DNA of 5,146 bases from Chloroflexota bacterium (lineage in GTDB: Bacteria > Chloroflexota > Anaerolineae > Caldilineales > Caldilineaceae). Positions 1-5,146 of this stretch are shown here, in pieces. Position numbers and translations under genes: made by a program. The notes under the pieces were generated by a model that worked only from the letters and a program-made list of their open reading frames with translations, was not told the DNA's origin and searched no databases. The stretch covers positions 1-5,146 of the forward strand of contig QEUY01000349.1 in assembly GCA_003577365.1 (NCBI GenBank). The letters are read 5' to 3'. How positions within the stretch are numbered: the first letter of the stretch is position 1; every line of letters begins with the position of its first letter.

Positions 1-321
1 CGGCTGGCCCGCCGCCTTGCCCGCAATGTCCCACAGCGCCTGTTCCAGCGCGCTGATCGCCGCAAAGAGGTCCATCGAACCGCGCTTGGTGGCGAAGTCC
101 GTATAGGCCGAAAAGGTGAAATGGCGCACGTCGAAGGGGCTGTTCCCCACCAGATAGCGCGCCAACTGCGCCACATGCACCTCAATCGCCCGGTCGCGAT
201 CTGCCTGCGTGTAGGCCTCCCCCCAGCCGATCAGCCCCTCGTCGGTCTCTACCTTGACAAACAGCCAGTTCTTGGCGACCCCCGGATTTACCAAATAGGT
301 CTTGACGGCGCTGACGCGCAT
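1..321 (-). CDS. Mandelate racemase/muconate lactonizing enzyme (enolase superfamily), 3' end beyond the window
   Basis: The first 107 residues of an enolase-superfamily protein are present; the frame is open to base 1. The sequence starts MRVSAVKTYLV and holds the N-terminal capping domain that closes over the active site in mandelate racemase, muconate cycloisomerase and sugar-acid dehydratases. Diagnostic stretches are VKVETDEGLIGWGEAY (22-37), where DEGL.GWGE is the classic cap hairpin, and RGSMDLFAAISALEQALWDI (80-99), which leads into the barrel with the usual ALWDI.GK..G.P. The metal-binding and catalytic Lys, Asp, Glu and His residues lie in the missing part, so the reaction (dehydration, racemisation or cycloisomerisation) cannot be assigned. 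The neighbouring lactonase makes sugar-acid dehydratase the favoured guess. An AGGGGG site lies 5 bases upstream of the ATG, and the lactonase stop is only 14 bases away, so the genes are co-transcribed. Usual family length is about 370-400 residues. Confidence 0.92.
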   Translation of the reverse strand, partial: MRVSAVKTYLVNPGVAKNWLFVKVETDEGLIGWGEAYTQADRDRAIEVHVAQLARYLVGNSPFDVRHFTFSAYTDFATKRGSMDLFAAISALEQALWDIAGKAAGQP

Positions 322-326
322 CCCAT

Positions 327-332
327 CCCCCT
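327..332 (-). promoter_or_regulatory. Ribosome binding site of the enolase-superfamily gene
   Basis: AGGGGG lies 5 bases before the ATG at 321. A second ATG at 326-324 is in a different frame and would not give the family sequence. Confidence 0.6.
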
Positions 333-335
333 GCT

Positions 336-1448
336 CTAGTCACCCAGGAATTTGACGCAGACCGGCGTGCCGACTTCGATCCGCTCGCCGATCGGCGTGA
401 GTTTGCCCGACTTCGCATCGATGTGGAAGACAAACATGTCGTCGGAATTCTGGTTAGCCGCCACCAGAAAACGACCCGCCGGGTCCAAGGCGAAATTGCG
501 CGGGAATTTGCCCAGCGTCGAGACATACTCGATCGGCGTGATCGTGCCGTGGCTCTCGTCGATCCGGAAGACCGCAATGCTGTCGTGGCCGCGGTTGGAG
601 ACATAGACCACCCGGCCTGAGGGATGCACATGGATATCGGCGCACCAACTCTTGTCGTGAAAATCCTCCGGCAGCGCCGAGATTGTCTGCACCTCACGCA
701 GCGTGCCCTTATGCTCATCCACCGCAAACACCGTGACCGTCGAGTCCAGCTCGTTGGCGACAAAGATCAGCCGCCCCGACGGGTGAAAGGCCAAATGGCG
801 CGGCCCCGCGCCCGACTTGGTGCGCGCCCACGGCTGCTCATGATACGGTTTCAGCTTGCACTGGATCGCATCCAACTCATAGATCATCACCTTGTCCAGC
901 CCCAGGTCCGGCACATAGACCAGGCGGCCCGACGGCGCGATGTTGACCGAGTGCGGATGCGGCGACTGCTGCCGCTGGGGGTTCACGCTGGAGCCTTCGT
1001 GCTGGACAAAATCGGCGATCGGGCCAAGCGCGCCATCCTCCAAGATCGGCAGCACACACACGCTCCCGCTGCCGTAATTCGCCACCAACAAACAGCGCCC
1101 CAACGGCTCGATTGCCAGGTGACAAGGTGATGTGCCTTGCGCCGGCTGCTGGTTAAGCAGCGCCAGCGCGCCGCTTGCCCGGTCTATCGCAAACGCGCTC
1201 ACCGCGCCGCTGCCCTTGCCATCCGTGCCGGCGATCTCGTTGACACAGTAGAGATAACGCCGAGTGGGGTGAATCGCCAGAAAGGACGGGTTGACGATCC
1301 CCTGCACCTTACCCATCAGACTCATCGCACCCGTCGTGCCGTCAAAGCGGTATTGATAGATACCTTCCCCTTTCCCGCCCACATGGGGTTCCCGCCGCGT
1401 ATAGGTGCCCACATAGACCAGCCGCTCGGAACTCTCACTGTTTGTCAT
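336..1448 (-). CDS. Lactonase family protein (6-phosphogluconolactonase type, seven-bladed beta-propeller)
   Basis: This full-length 370-residue protein belongs to the lactonase (YbhE/Pgl-like) propeller family, which hydrolyses sugar lactones such as 6-phosphogluconolactone and also includes fungal carboxy-muconate cyclase relatives. It opens with LVYVGTYT (10-17) and contains repeated propeller strands of the type HPSGR..YV.N. Family landmarks are NPSFLAIHP (53-61), ANYGSGSV (123-130), QSPHPHSV (161-168), GAGPRHLAFHPSGR (213-226), DIHVHPSGR (271-279) followed by YVSNRGHDS, and FPRNFALDP (315-323). No signal peptide is apparent, so it is likely cytoplasmic. The ATG has a GGAG site 6 bases upstream. 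The gene lies 66 bases after the GDPD-DUF952 gene and 14 bases before the enolase-superfamily gene. That order suggests it makes the sugar acid used by the next enzyme, but whether its substrate is phosphorylated cannot be told. Confidence 0.94.
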   Translation of the reverse strand: MTNSESSERLVYVGTYTRREPHVGGKGEGIYQYRFDGTTGAMSLMGKVQGIVNPSFLAIHPTRRYLYCVNEIAGTDGKGSGAVSAFAIDRASGALALLNQQPAQGTSPCHLAIEPLGRCLLVANYGSGSVCVLPILEDGALGPIADFVQHEGSSVNPQRQQSPHPHSVNIAPSGRLVYVPDLGLDKVMIYELDAIQCKLKPYHEQPWARTKSGAGPRHLAFHPSGRLIFVANELDSTVTVFAVDEHKGTLREVQTISALPEDFHDKSWCADIHVHPSGRVVYVSNRGHDSIAVFRIDESHGTITPIEYVSTLGKFPRNFALDPAGRFLVAANQNSDDMFVFHIDAKSGKLTPIGERIEVGTPVCVKFLGD

Positions 1449-1454
1449 CAGTCA

Positions 1455-1458
1455 CTCC
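1455..1458 (-). promoter_or_regulatory. Ribosome binding site of the lactonase gene
   Basis: GGAG lies 6 bases before the ATG at 1448. There is no other in-frame start nearby that keeps the conserved LVYVGTYT N-terminus. Confidence 0.6.
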
Positions 1459-1514
1459 AATCCAGAAGGTTGCGGCGCGCCAGGCGCCCAGAGTCAGGAC
1501 AACAACGGCCGCGC

Positions 1515-2720
1515 CTACGGCAGCGCCTCCGGCCATACAAAATCGCCGTGTGCCCCGCGCCGCAGGTCTGCGATGGCGACCACCGCACCCAGGGGCAGCG
1601 CGCCATACACATGCGGAAATACCTCTTGGACCGGCGAGTCGTCTGCATGCGCCGGCGCTTCAAAGCGCAGCGCCGCCTGCACGGCCCGCGGGTCAATACA
1701 CAATACCACCAGCTCGTCGTCAGCCATAAAAAAACGGTTCGCGACCCGCAGCACCTGCCCGCGCGTCGAACAGTGGATAAAGCCCTCAGCGGCCAGCGAC
1801 GCCGCCCGATACTCACCCGCCGCCAGCGCCGCATACCAGGTGCGCAGCGGCGCAATGTGATAGATCGGCTCCGGCTCTCCTTGCGCGGCGTCTTGCGGCA
1901 GCAACGCGGCCGCCAACGTGCGCCAGAAGGCGGCCGGCCCGTCTGTCACAAACCAGCGCACCCCCATCTGCACAAAGCGGCGCAGCGCCCCCTCCGTCAC
2001 GGCAAAGGGGCGCAGCTGCATCTCGACGCCCAATGCGTTCAGGCGGCGCTGGGTCTCCGCCAAATACTCGTCCTCCAGCGCATAGGCCGGCCCCGATTCC
2101 GGCTCCGCTCGCGCCTGTACCACCGGCAGGTGCAACTGTAAATGGCTGAGATGCGGCGCGCCTGCCTCAAGCCAGCGCGCCACGCCCGCACGGATCGCCT
2201 CCGGCGTGCCCCCGACCCAGGTCATGGCCGGCGCGCCCGGAAAGACCCGCTGGATCTCTGCCAAGATCGCCGGATAACCGCTCACAAAGATCACCTGCTC
2301 TGTCACCGCGTACTCGTCCAGCTTGGCGCGCAGCACCCGCAAGTCCACAGCCTTTGGCTCCACAAACAGACGCCGGCCCGGCTGCTGCACCATCTCCGCC
2401 AATAGCTCGTCCAGCGTGGGCACGCGCTGCCCCCGGAAGGCCGCGCCAAACCGCACCCCGGCATCGACGGCCTTCACCTCGGCCAGCGCCATCTCGGCCA
2501 CAGGCCGGGTGGCGACCGCGGCAGGCGCATCGGTGGTGCGCGCCAGCGTAGCATCGTGTACACACACCAGCGCGCCGTCCGCCGTCACCCGCACGTCGGT
2601 CTCCGGGATCGCGCCCGGGTAGCGCCAGGCATGGCGAAACGCCGGCAGCGTATTCTCCGGCGCTTCGTCCACAGCCCCGCGGTGCGCCTGATAAAACACC
2701 TCCACCCGTGCGCTGCTCAT
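1515..2720 (-). CDS. Glycerophosphodiester phosphodiesterase fused to a C-terminal DUF952 domain
   Basis: This 401-residue two-domain protein begins with a GDPD TIM barrel (residues about 9-270), which hydrolyses glycerophosphodiesters to glycerol phosphate and an alcohol. Visible catalytic features are AHRG with H13, PENT (21-24), the E40/D42 metal pair, H55 in VCVHD, E121 and K123 in FVEPK, and TDGP (259-262) near the barrel end. After a linker of about 15 residues comes a complete DUF952 domain (about 286-387) with IYHI (286-289), EGFIHCS (312-318), VAN (326-328) and FPHVYG (368-373). DUF952 is usually a stand-alone protein of roughly 110 residues with no settled function. No signal peptide is seen, so it should be cytoplasmic, unlike periplasmic GlpQ. 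The start at 2720 has GGAG 8 bases upstream; a GTG at 2795 would add a Gly/Arg-rich leader foreign to the family. Its role among sugar genes is unclear. Confidence 0.92.
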   Translation of the reverse strand: MSSARVEVFYQAHRGAVDEAPENTLPAFRHAWRYPGAIPETDVRVTADGALVCVHDATLARTTDAPAAVATRPVAEMALAEVKAVDAGVRFGAAFRGQRVPTLDELLAEMVQQPGRRLFVEPKAVDLRVLRAKLDEYAVTEQVIFVSGYPAILAEIQRVFPGAPAMTWVGGTPEAIRAGVARWLEAGAPHLSHLQLHLPVVQARAEPESGPAYALEDEYLAETQRRLNALGVEMQLRPFAVTEGALRRFVQMGVRWFVTDGPAAFWRTLAAALLPQDAAQGEPEPIYHIAPLRTWYAALAAGEYRAASLAAEGFIHCSTRGQVLRVANRFFMADDELVVLCIDPRAVQAALRFEAPAHADDSPVQEVFPHVYGALPLGAVVAIADLRRGAHGDFVWPEALP

Positions 2721-2728
2721 CGACGCAT

Positions 2729-2732
2729 CTCC
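2729..2732 (-). promoter_or_regulatory. Ribosome binding site that sets the GDPD-DUF952 start
   Basis: GGAG lies 8 bases before the ATG at 2720. The alternative upstream GTG at 2795 has only a GA-rich run directly touching it, with no proper spacing, so the 2720 start is preferred. Confidence 0.6.
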
Positions 2733-2801
2733 GCCATCGCCGCGCCCTCGCTGACCATACCCTTTGCCGCCAAGGCCAGTTCGCGCCAGCGCCACCTCAC
2801 C

Positions 2802-3863
2802 TCAGTTCCAGCCATTCGCATACCCAGTCTCATACATCGCGATGATGTTCTCCGGCGGGCTGACGGCCTGGATGTTATGGCACGGCGCCAGGATGTAGCC
2901 GCCGCCCTTGCCCAGCACTTCCAGGTTCTCCAGCACCTCCGCCTCCACCTCCTGGACAGAGCCAAAGGGTAGCGTGTATTGGTTGTCCATTGCGCCGTGC
3001 AGCACCACCTGCGCCCCAAAGTCCTGCTTCAGCGCCGCCCGCTCCATGCCCGGGCTGCGCCACTGGATCGGGTTCAAGATGTCGATCCCCGCCGCGATCA
3101 TGTCGGGGATGATCTTGCGGATCGCGCCGTCGCTGTGGAAAAAGACATGCACGCCCGCGTCGTGCGCCAAGTCGATCATACGCTTCATGCGCGGGATGAA
3201 AAACTCGCGGATGACCGCCGGCGAAAAGAGCAAACTCTCCTGCCCGCCAAAGTCCTCCGCCACATAGGATAGGTCAATCCGCCCCGGCAGTTGTTCGAAG
3301 ATGCGCTGCGTGTTCTGATAGGCAAAGCCAAACAGCTTATCCAGACAGTAATGCACCAGCTCTGGCTGCAGCACCAAGTCCATATAGGCCTGCTCGCGCC
3401 CGCGCAGGTCGGCGTAGATCAAGAACGGCTCCGACCCGCCGCCCTGCACCGGGTACTGCTTGCAGTTGCCGCGCACCTGATAGCGAATGCCGCTGTAGTC
3501 AAACCACTCCACCGTCGGCCAGATGTAGCTGGCCTCGATCTCTTCCACTGTGGCATAGCGCGCCAGCGGCGCATTGACACACTCCCGATAGCGCCCGCTG
3601 CCGTAGCTCACCCACTGAAAGCGCCGCCCATACATATCCTGCAACCGCGGCAGCTTCGGACCCACATAGCGCGGGGCCACCGACACCACCTTGTCAATGT
3701 GCAGCCGCTCATACATCTCCCAACGGCTGCCCACGCCAAGGTGGTGCATCAGTTTGTCGGTTGCCTCGACCGTTCCCCAATAATCCATGGGGACCCGGTC
3801 CGGTGTGCGCCGCGCCAGCACTGCCTGCCACCGCTCACGCGGGGTCATGCTCTCGCGGGCCAT
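2802..3863 (-). CDS. Uroporphyrinogen decarboxylase (UROD)-family protein, probable corrinoid methyltransferase
   Basis: This 353-residue protein belongs to the UROD fold family, which includes HemE and the cobalamin methyltransferases MtaA, MtbA and CmuA. The pairing with a corrinoid protein argues for methyl transfer. The chosen start gives MARESMTPRERW, and MTPRERW at 6-12 is the common family N-terminus. Other family features are DYWG (27-30), AEDFGGQ (202-208), FFHSDG (242-246) and the C-terminal ILAPCHNIQ with PPENI (324-339). MtaA and MtbA bind zinc through a His-X-Cys...Cys motif. Here H243 and C328 are in the expected places, but the middle Cys is Asp (D245), so metal binding may be altered. 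A longer in-frame start at 3908 would overlap the corrinoid gene by 34 bases and adds a non-family leader; the site at 3863 has a good AAGGG instead. It could act as the demethylating (MT1) or the acceptor (MT2) enzyme. Confidence 0.92.
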   Translation of the reverse strand: MARESMTPRERWQAVLARRTPDRVPMDYWGTVEATDKLMHHLGVGSRWEMYERLHIDKVVSVAPRYVGPKLPRLQDMYGRRFQWVSYGSGRYRECVNAPLARYATVEEIEASYIWPTVEWFDYSGIRYQVRGNCKQYPVQGGGSEPFLIYADLRGREQAYMDLVLQPELVHYCLDKLFGFAYQNTQRIFEQLPGRIDLSYVAEDFGGQESLLFSPAVIREFFIPRMKRMIDLAHDAGVHVFFHSDGAIRKIIPDMIAAGIDILNPIQWRSPGMERAALKQDFGAQVVLHGAMDNQYTLPFGSVQEVEAEVLENLEVLGKGGGYILAPCHNIQAVSPPENIIAMYETGYANGWN

Positions 3864-3871
3864 GGCTTGAA

Positions 3872-3876
3872 CCCTT
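3872..3876 (-). promoter_or_regulatory. Ribosome binding site that sets the UROD-family start, overlapping the upstream stop codon
   Basis: AAGGG overlaps the TAA stop of the corrinoid gene (3875-3877) and is followed by 8 bases and the ATG at 3863. It decides the start in favour of 3863 over the in-frame ATG at 3908. Because ribosomes ending the corrinoid gene would cover this site, the two genes are probably translationally coupled. Confidence 0.7.
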
Positions 3877-4510
3877 AGCTGACGAGGCTCGAAGCCAAGG
3901 TCGCGCACTGGCTGGCGTCTGGCGCAAAGCCATCCGCACCGATGCGCTGGGCAAAGCTCTCGGTGACCGGCGCGCCGCCCACCAAGACCTTTACCTGCTC
4001 ACGCACCCCGGCGGCCTTCAACTGCTCGATGACCGCCGCCATATTGGGCATTGTGGTCGTCAACAGCGCCGACAGCGCCACAATGTCGGGGTGTTCGTTC
4101 TGGACGACTTCGACAAAGCGTTCCGGCGCGACGTTGACGCCCAGGTCGCGGATCTCAAACCCCGCGCCCTCCAACATCATCCCCACCAGATTTTTGCCGA
4201 TGTCGTGCATGTCGCCGCGCACCGTGCCGATGACCACCTTGCCCTTCGGTTCGATCGCTGCCTCCATCAACTGCGGGCGCAGGATCGCCAGCCCCGCCTT
4301 CATGGCGCGCGCCGCCACCAGCATCTCCGGCACAAAATACTCGCCTTCCTCAAACAATTGCCCGACATGGCGCATCCCTTCGACCAGGCCTTCATCCAAC
4401 AGGCGCTTGGCCGAAAGACCCGCCGCCAACCCCGCATGCACCGCTGCTTCGGTCTCCGGCGCATTGCCCGCAATCACAGCCTCGCGTACGGCGCTAATCT
4501 GCTCGTCCAT
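3875..4510 (-). CDS. Corrinoid (B12-binding) methyltransferase protein, MtaC/MttC-like
   Basis: This 211-residue cytoplasmic protein should carry a methyl group on cobalamin between two methyltransferases. Residues 1 to about 85 are the helical cap of methionine-synthase-like B12 modules (EEGEYFVPEML at 54-64 is typical). Residues about 90-211 are the Rossmann-like cobalamin domain. The base-off signature DxHxxG is present as D100, H102 and G105 in RGDMHDIGKN, with H102 the expected lower cobalt ligand. S147, the TTT at 151-153 and GGAPV at 178-182 are the usual nucleotide-tail contacts. Length matches stand-alone MtaC, MtbC and MttC proteins, not the much larger MetH. The start ATG has an AAAGGAG site 7 bases upstream. 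The UROD-family methyltransferase follows after 11 bases, so the two are probably a working pair. The methyl donor is unknown, because no MtaB, MttB or MtmB-type gene is in the window. Confidence 0.95.
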   Translation of the reverse strand: MDEQISAVREAVIAGNAPETEAAVHAGLAAGLSAKRLLDEGLVEGMRHVGQLFEEGEYFVPEMLVAARAMKAGLAILRPQLMEAAIEPKGKVVIGTVRGDMHDIGKNLVGMMLEGAGFEIRDLGVNVAPERFVEVVQNEHPDIVALSALLTTTMPNMAAVIEQLKAAGVREQVKVLVGGAPVTESFAQRIGADGFAPDASQCATLASSLVS

Positions 4511-4517
4511 CCGTCAG

Positions 4518-4524
4518 CTCCTTT
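4518..4524 (-). promoter_or_regulatory. Ribosome binding site of the corrinoid protein gene
   Basis: AAAGGAG sits 7 bases before the ATG at 4510. It is the closest match in the window to the Shine-Dalgarno consensus, consistent with high expression of a stoichiometric carrier protein. Confidence 0.8.
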
Positions 4525-4553
4525 GCTGTCGAAACGTAGATAAGGCGGTCATC

Positions 4554-4572
4554 ACAAGTTCAATACAAGTTC
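4554..4572 (-). repeat. Two-copy direct repeat upstream of the corrinoid gene, possible operator
   Basis: GAACTTGT occurs twice, at 4572-4565 and 4561-4554, separated by ATT, giving an 11-base period (about one helical turn). It lies in the 86-base gap between the isomerase stop and the corrinoid start, 43 to 62 bases before the ATG, and is more AT-rich than its surroundings. The second copy contains TTGAAC, which could be a -35 element. The best -10 candidates downstream match the consensus poorly and have awkward spacing, so no promoter is claimed. The repeat is seen directly; a regulatory role is inference. Confidence 0.4.
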
Positions 4573-4596
4573 GGTCCAATCCCACCTGGCCGCAGG

Positions 4597-5145
4597 TCAA
4601 CAGCCGGTCAGGAACTGCGCTCCCTGCAAGATACCCAACTGCTCGGCATCGGGGTCTCGATGGAAATTGGCATCCTCCAGTTCAATCGACACCGCGCCCT
4701 GATAGCCAAATTCCTGAAGGATCTGGAAGATCTCCGTCCAGCGCGCCACACCGTGGCCTGGGATCGTGTAGCGCCAAGTCATGCCAGAAAAAGGCCGCGG
4801 CTTGGCAAAAGTCGCCGGCTGCTCGGCGCCATATTCGTAGAGATTCTCGTCGAGCGGCATCGTGTCTTTGCCATGCACATGATAGACGCGGTTGCCAAAC
4901 TCACGCAGAAAGCGCAGCGGGTCGATCCGCATTCGGATCAGATGCGACGGGTCATAGTTGATCCCCATCGCCGGCGAGGGCACTTGCTCGAAGAAAGCCC
5001 GATACCCTTCCGGCGTGCAGCAGAGCGCCCCCGGGCCGGGCCACCCCTCGATCACCAACTTGGCGCTGTGCTGCTCCAGCACCGGAGCCAGTTCGGAAAA
5101 GCTCTCCACCATATAGCCAAAATTCTCCGCCCGCGGCAGCGCCGG
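4597..5145 (-). CDS. Sugar phosphate isomerase/epimerase (TIM barrel), 5' end beyond the window
   Basis: This is the C-terminal part (182 residues and a TGA stop) of an AP-endonuclease-2-type TIM barrel, the fold of xylose isomerase-like, hydroxypyruvate isomerase-like and inosose dehydratase-like enzymes. The frame stays open to the window edge and the upstream residues (PALPRAENFGY) fit the family, so the ATG at 5112 is an internal Met and not the start. Counting from the first visible residue, likely metal ligands are E33 in IEGWPGPG, D65 and H68 in NYDPSHL, H91 in VYHVHGKD and E155 in SIELED. The IPGHG motif at 128-132, followed by W135, is the usual late loop of this family. It lies 86 bases upstream of the corrinoid gene on the same strand. 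The exact substrate cannot be read from sequence; a sugar, sugar phosphate or inositol derivative is likely. The family is fairly certain, the reaction is not. Confidence 0.88.
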   Translation of the reverse strand, partial: PALPRAENFGYMVESFSELAPVLEQHSAKLVIEGWPGPGALCCTPEGYRAFFEQVPSPAMGINYDPSHLIRMRIDPLRFLREFGNRVYHVHGKDTMPLDENLYEYGAEQPATFAKPRPFSGMTWRYTIPGHGVARWTEIFQILQEFGYQGAVSIELEDANFHRDPDAEQLGILQGAQFLTGC

Positions 5146-5146
5146 G

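Noticed and set aside
1449..1514. GC-rich palindromic stretch (GGCGCC and GGCGCGCC) in the gap before the lactonase gene
   Set aside because: The short palindromes have no T-run and no clear stem-loop of useful length; they are expected by chance at this base composition.
1137..2141. Long plus-strand open frame (334 codons) opposite the lactonase and GDPD-DUF952 genes
   Set aside because: It is rich in Arg, His, Gln and Pro with no family motif, and it spans parts of two well-supported minus-strand genes. It is the antisense shadow expected in GC-rich coding DNA.
2717..2800. A 27-codon minus-strand frame from GTG at 2800, ending in a TGA that overlaps the GDPD-DUF952 ATG (ATGA)
   Set aside because: The overlap looks like translational coupling, but the GTG has no well-spaced ribosome binding site and the peptide (Arg/Trp then Ala/Met rich) resembles nothing known. 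It could be a leader peptide, but the sequence alone does not support it.
2802..3863. Annotation as HemE (heme biosynthesis uroporphyrinogen decarboxylase)
   Set aside because: The C-terminal APCHNIQ/PPENI block, the HSDG motif and the adjacent corrinoid protein fit the methyltransferase-like branch of the family, and no heme genes are nearby.
4584..4597. Small hairpin ACCTG-CGGC-CAGGT directly after the isomerase stop
   Set aside because: The stem is only 5 base pairs and no T-run follows, so it is not a credible intrinsic terminator.
3761..4961. Overlapping plus-strand open frames (3761-4543 and 3942-4961) opposite the corrinoid and isomerase genes
   Set aside because: Composition is atypical and no motifs are seen; the opposite strand has convincing proteins with catalytic residues.
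4597..5112. ATG at 5112 as the start of the isomerase gene
   Set aside because: The frame is open to the window edge with family-like residues before it, and the TIM barrel would lack its first half. The gene begins outside the window.

Overview
The window is a compact, GC-rich piece of bacterial chromosome. Six genes all read on the minus strand, which is right to left in these coordinates. Strong Shine-Dalgarno sites, short gaps (11 to 86 bases) and the absence of any clear terminator suggest one operon, or at most two transcription units. No RNA gene, insertion sequence, CRISPR array or phage gene was seen, and no gene-free stretch exceeds 90 bases. The protein types resemble those of heterotrophic Chloroflexota (Caldilinea or Anaerolineae-like), which often carry UROD-family methyltransferases and sugar isomerases. 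This placement is an impression from protein style and base composition, not a demonstrated taxonomy.

In transcription order the genes are: (1) the C-terminal 182 residues of a sugar phosphate isomerase/epimerase TIM barrel, running off the right edge; (2) a 211-residue corrinoid (B12-binding) protein of the MtaC/MttC type; (3) a 353-residue uroporphyrinogen-decarboxylase-family protein of the MtaA/MtbA methyltransferase type; (4) a 401-residue fusion of a glycerophosphodiester phosphodiesterase and a DUF952 domain; (5) a 370-residue seven-bladed beta-propeller lactonase; (6) the first 107 residues of a mandelate racemase/muconate lactonizing (enolase superfamily) enzyme, running off the left edge.

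Genes 1, 5 and 6 have the look of a sugar or sugar-acid catabolic route: isomerisation or epimerisation, lactone hydrolysis, then sugar-acid dehydration or racemisation. Genes 2 and 3 form a corrinoid methyl-transfer pair with no MtaB, MttB or MtmB-type partner in view. The most interesting reading is that this pair removes methyl groups from an O-methylated sugar, sugar acid or related compound that the rest of the operon then degrades. That is inference from context. The second unusual item is the GDPD-DUF952 fusion. The third is an 11-base-period direct repeat just upstream of the corrinoid gene, which may be an operator.
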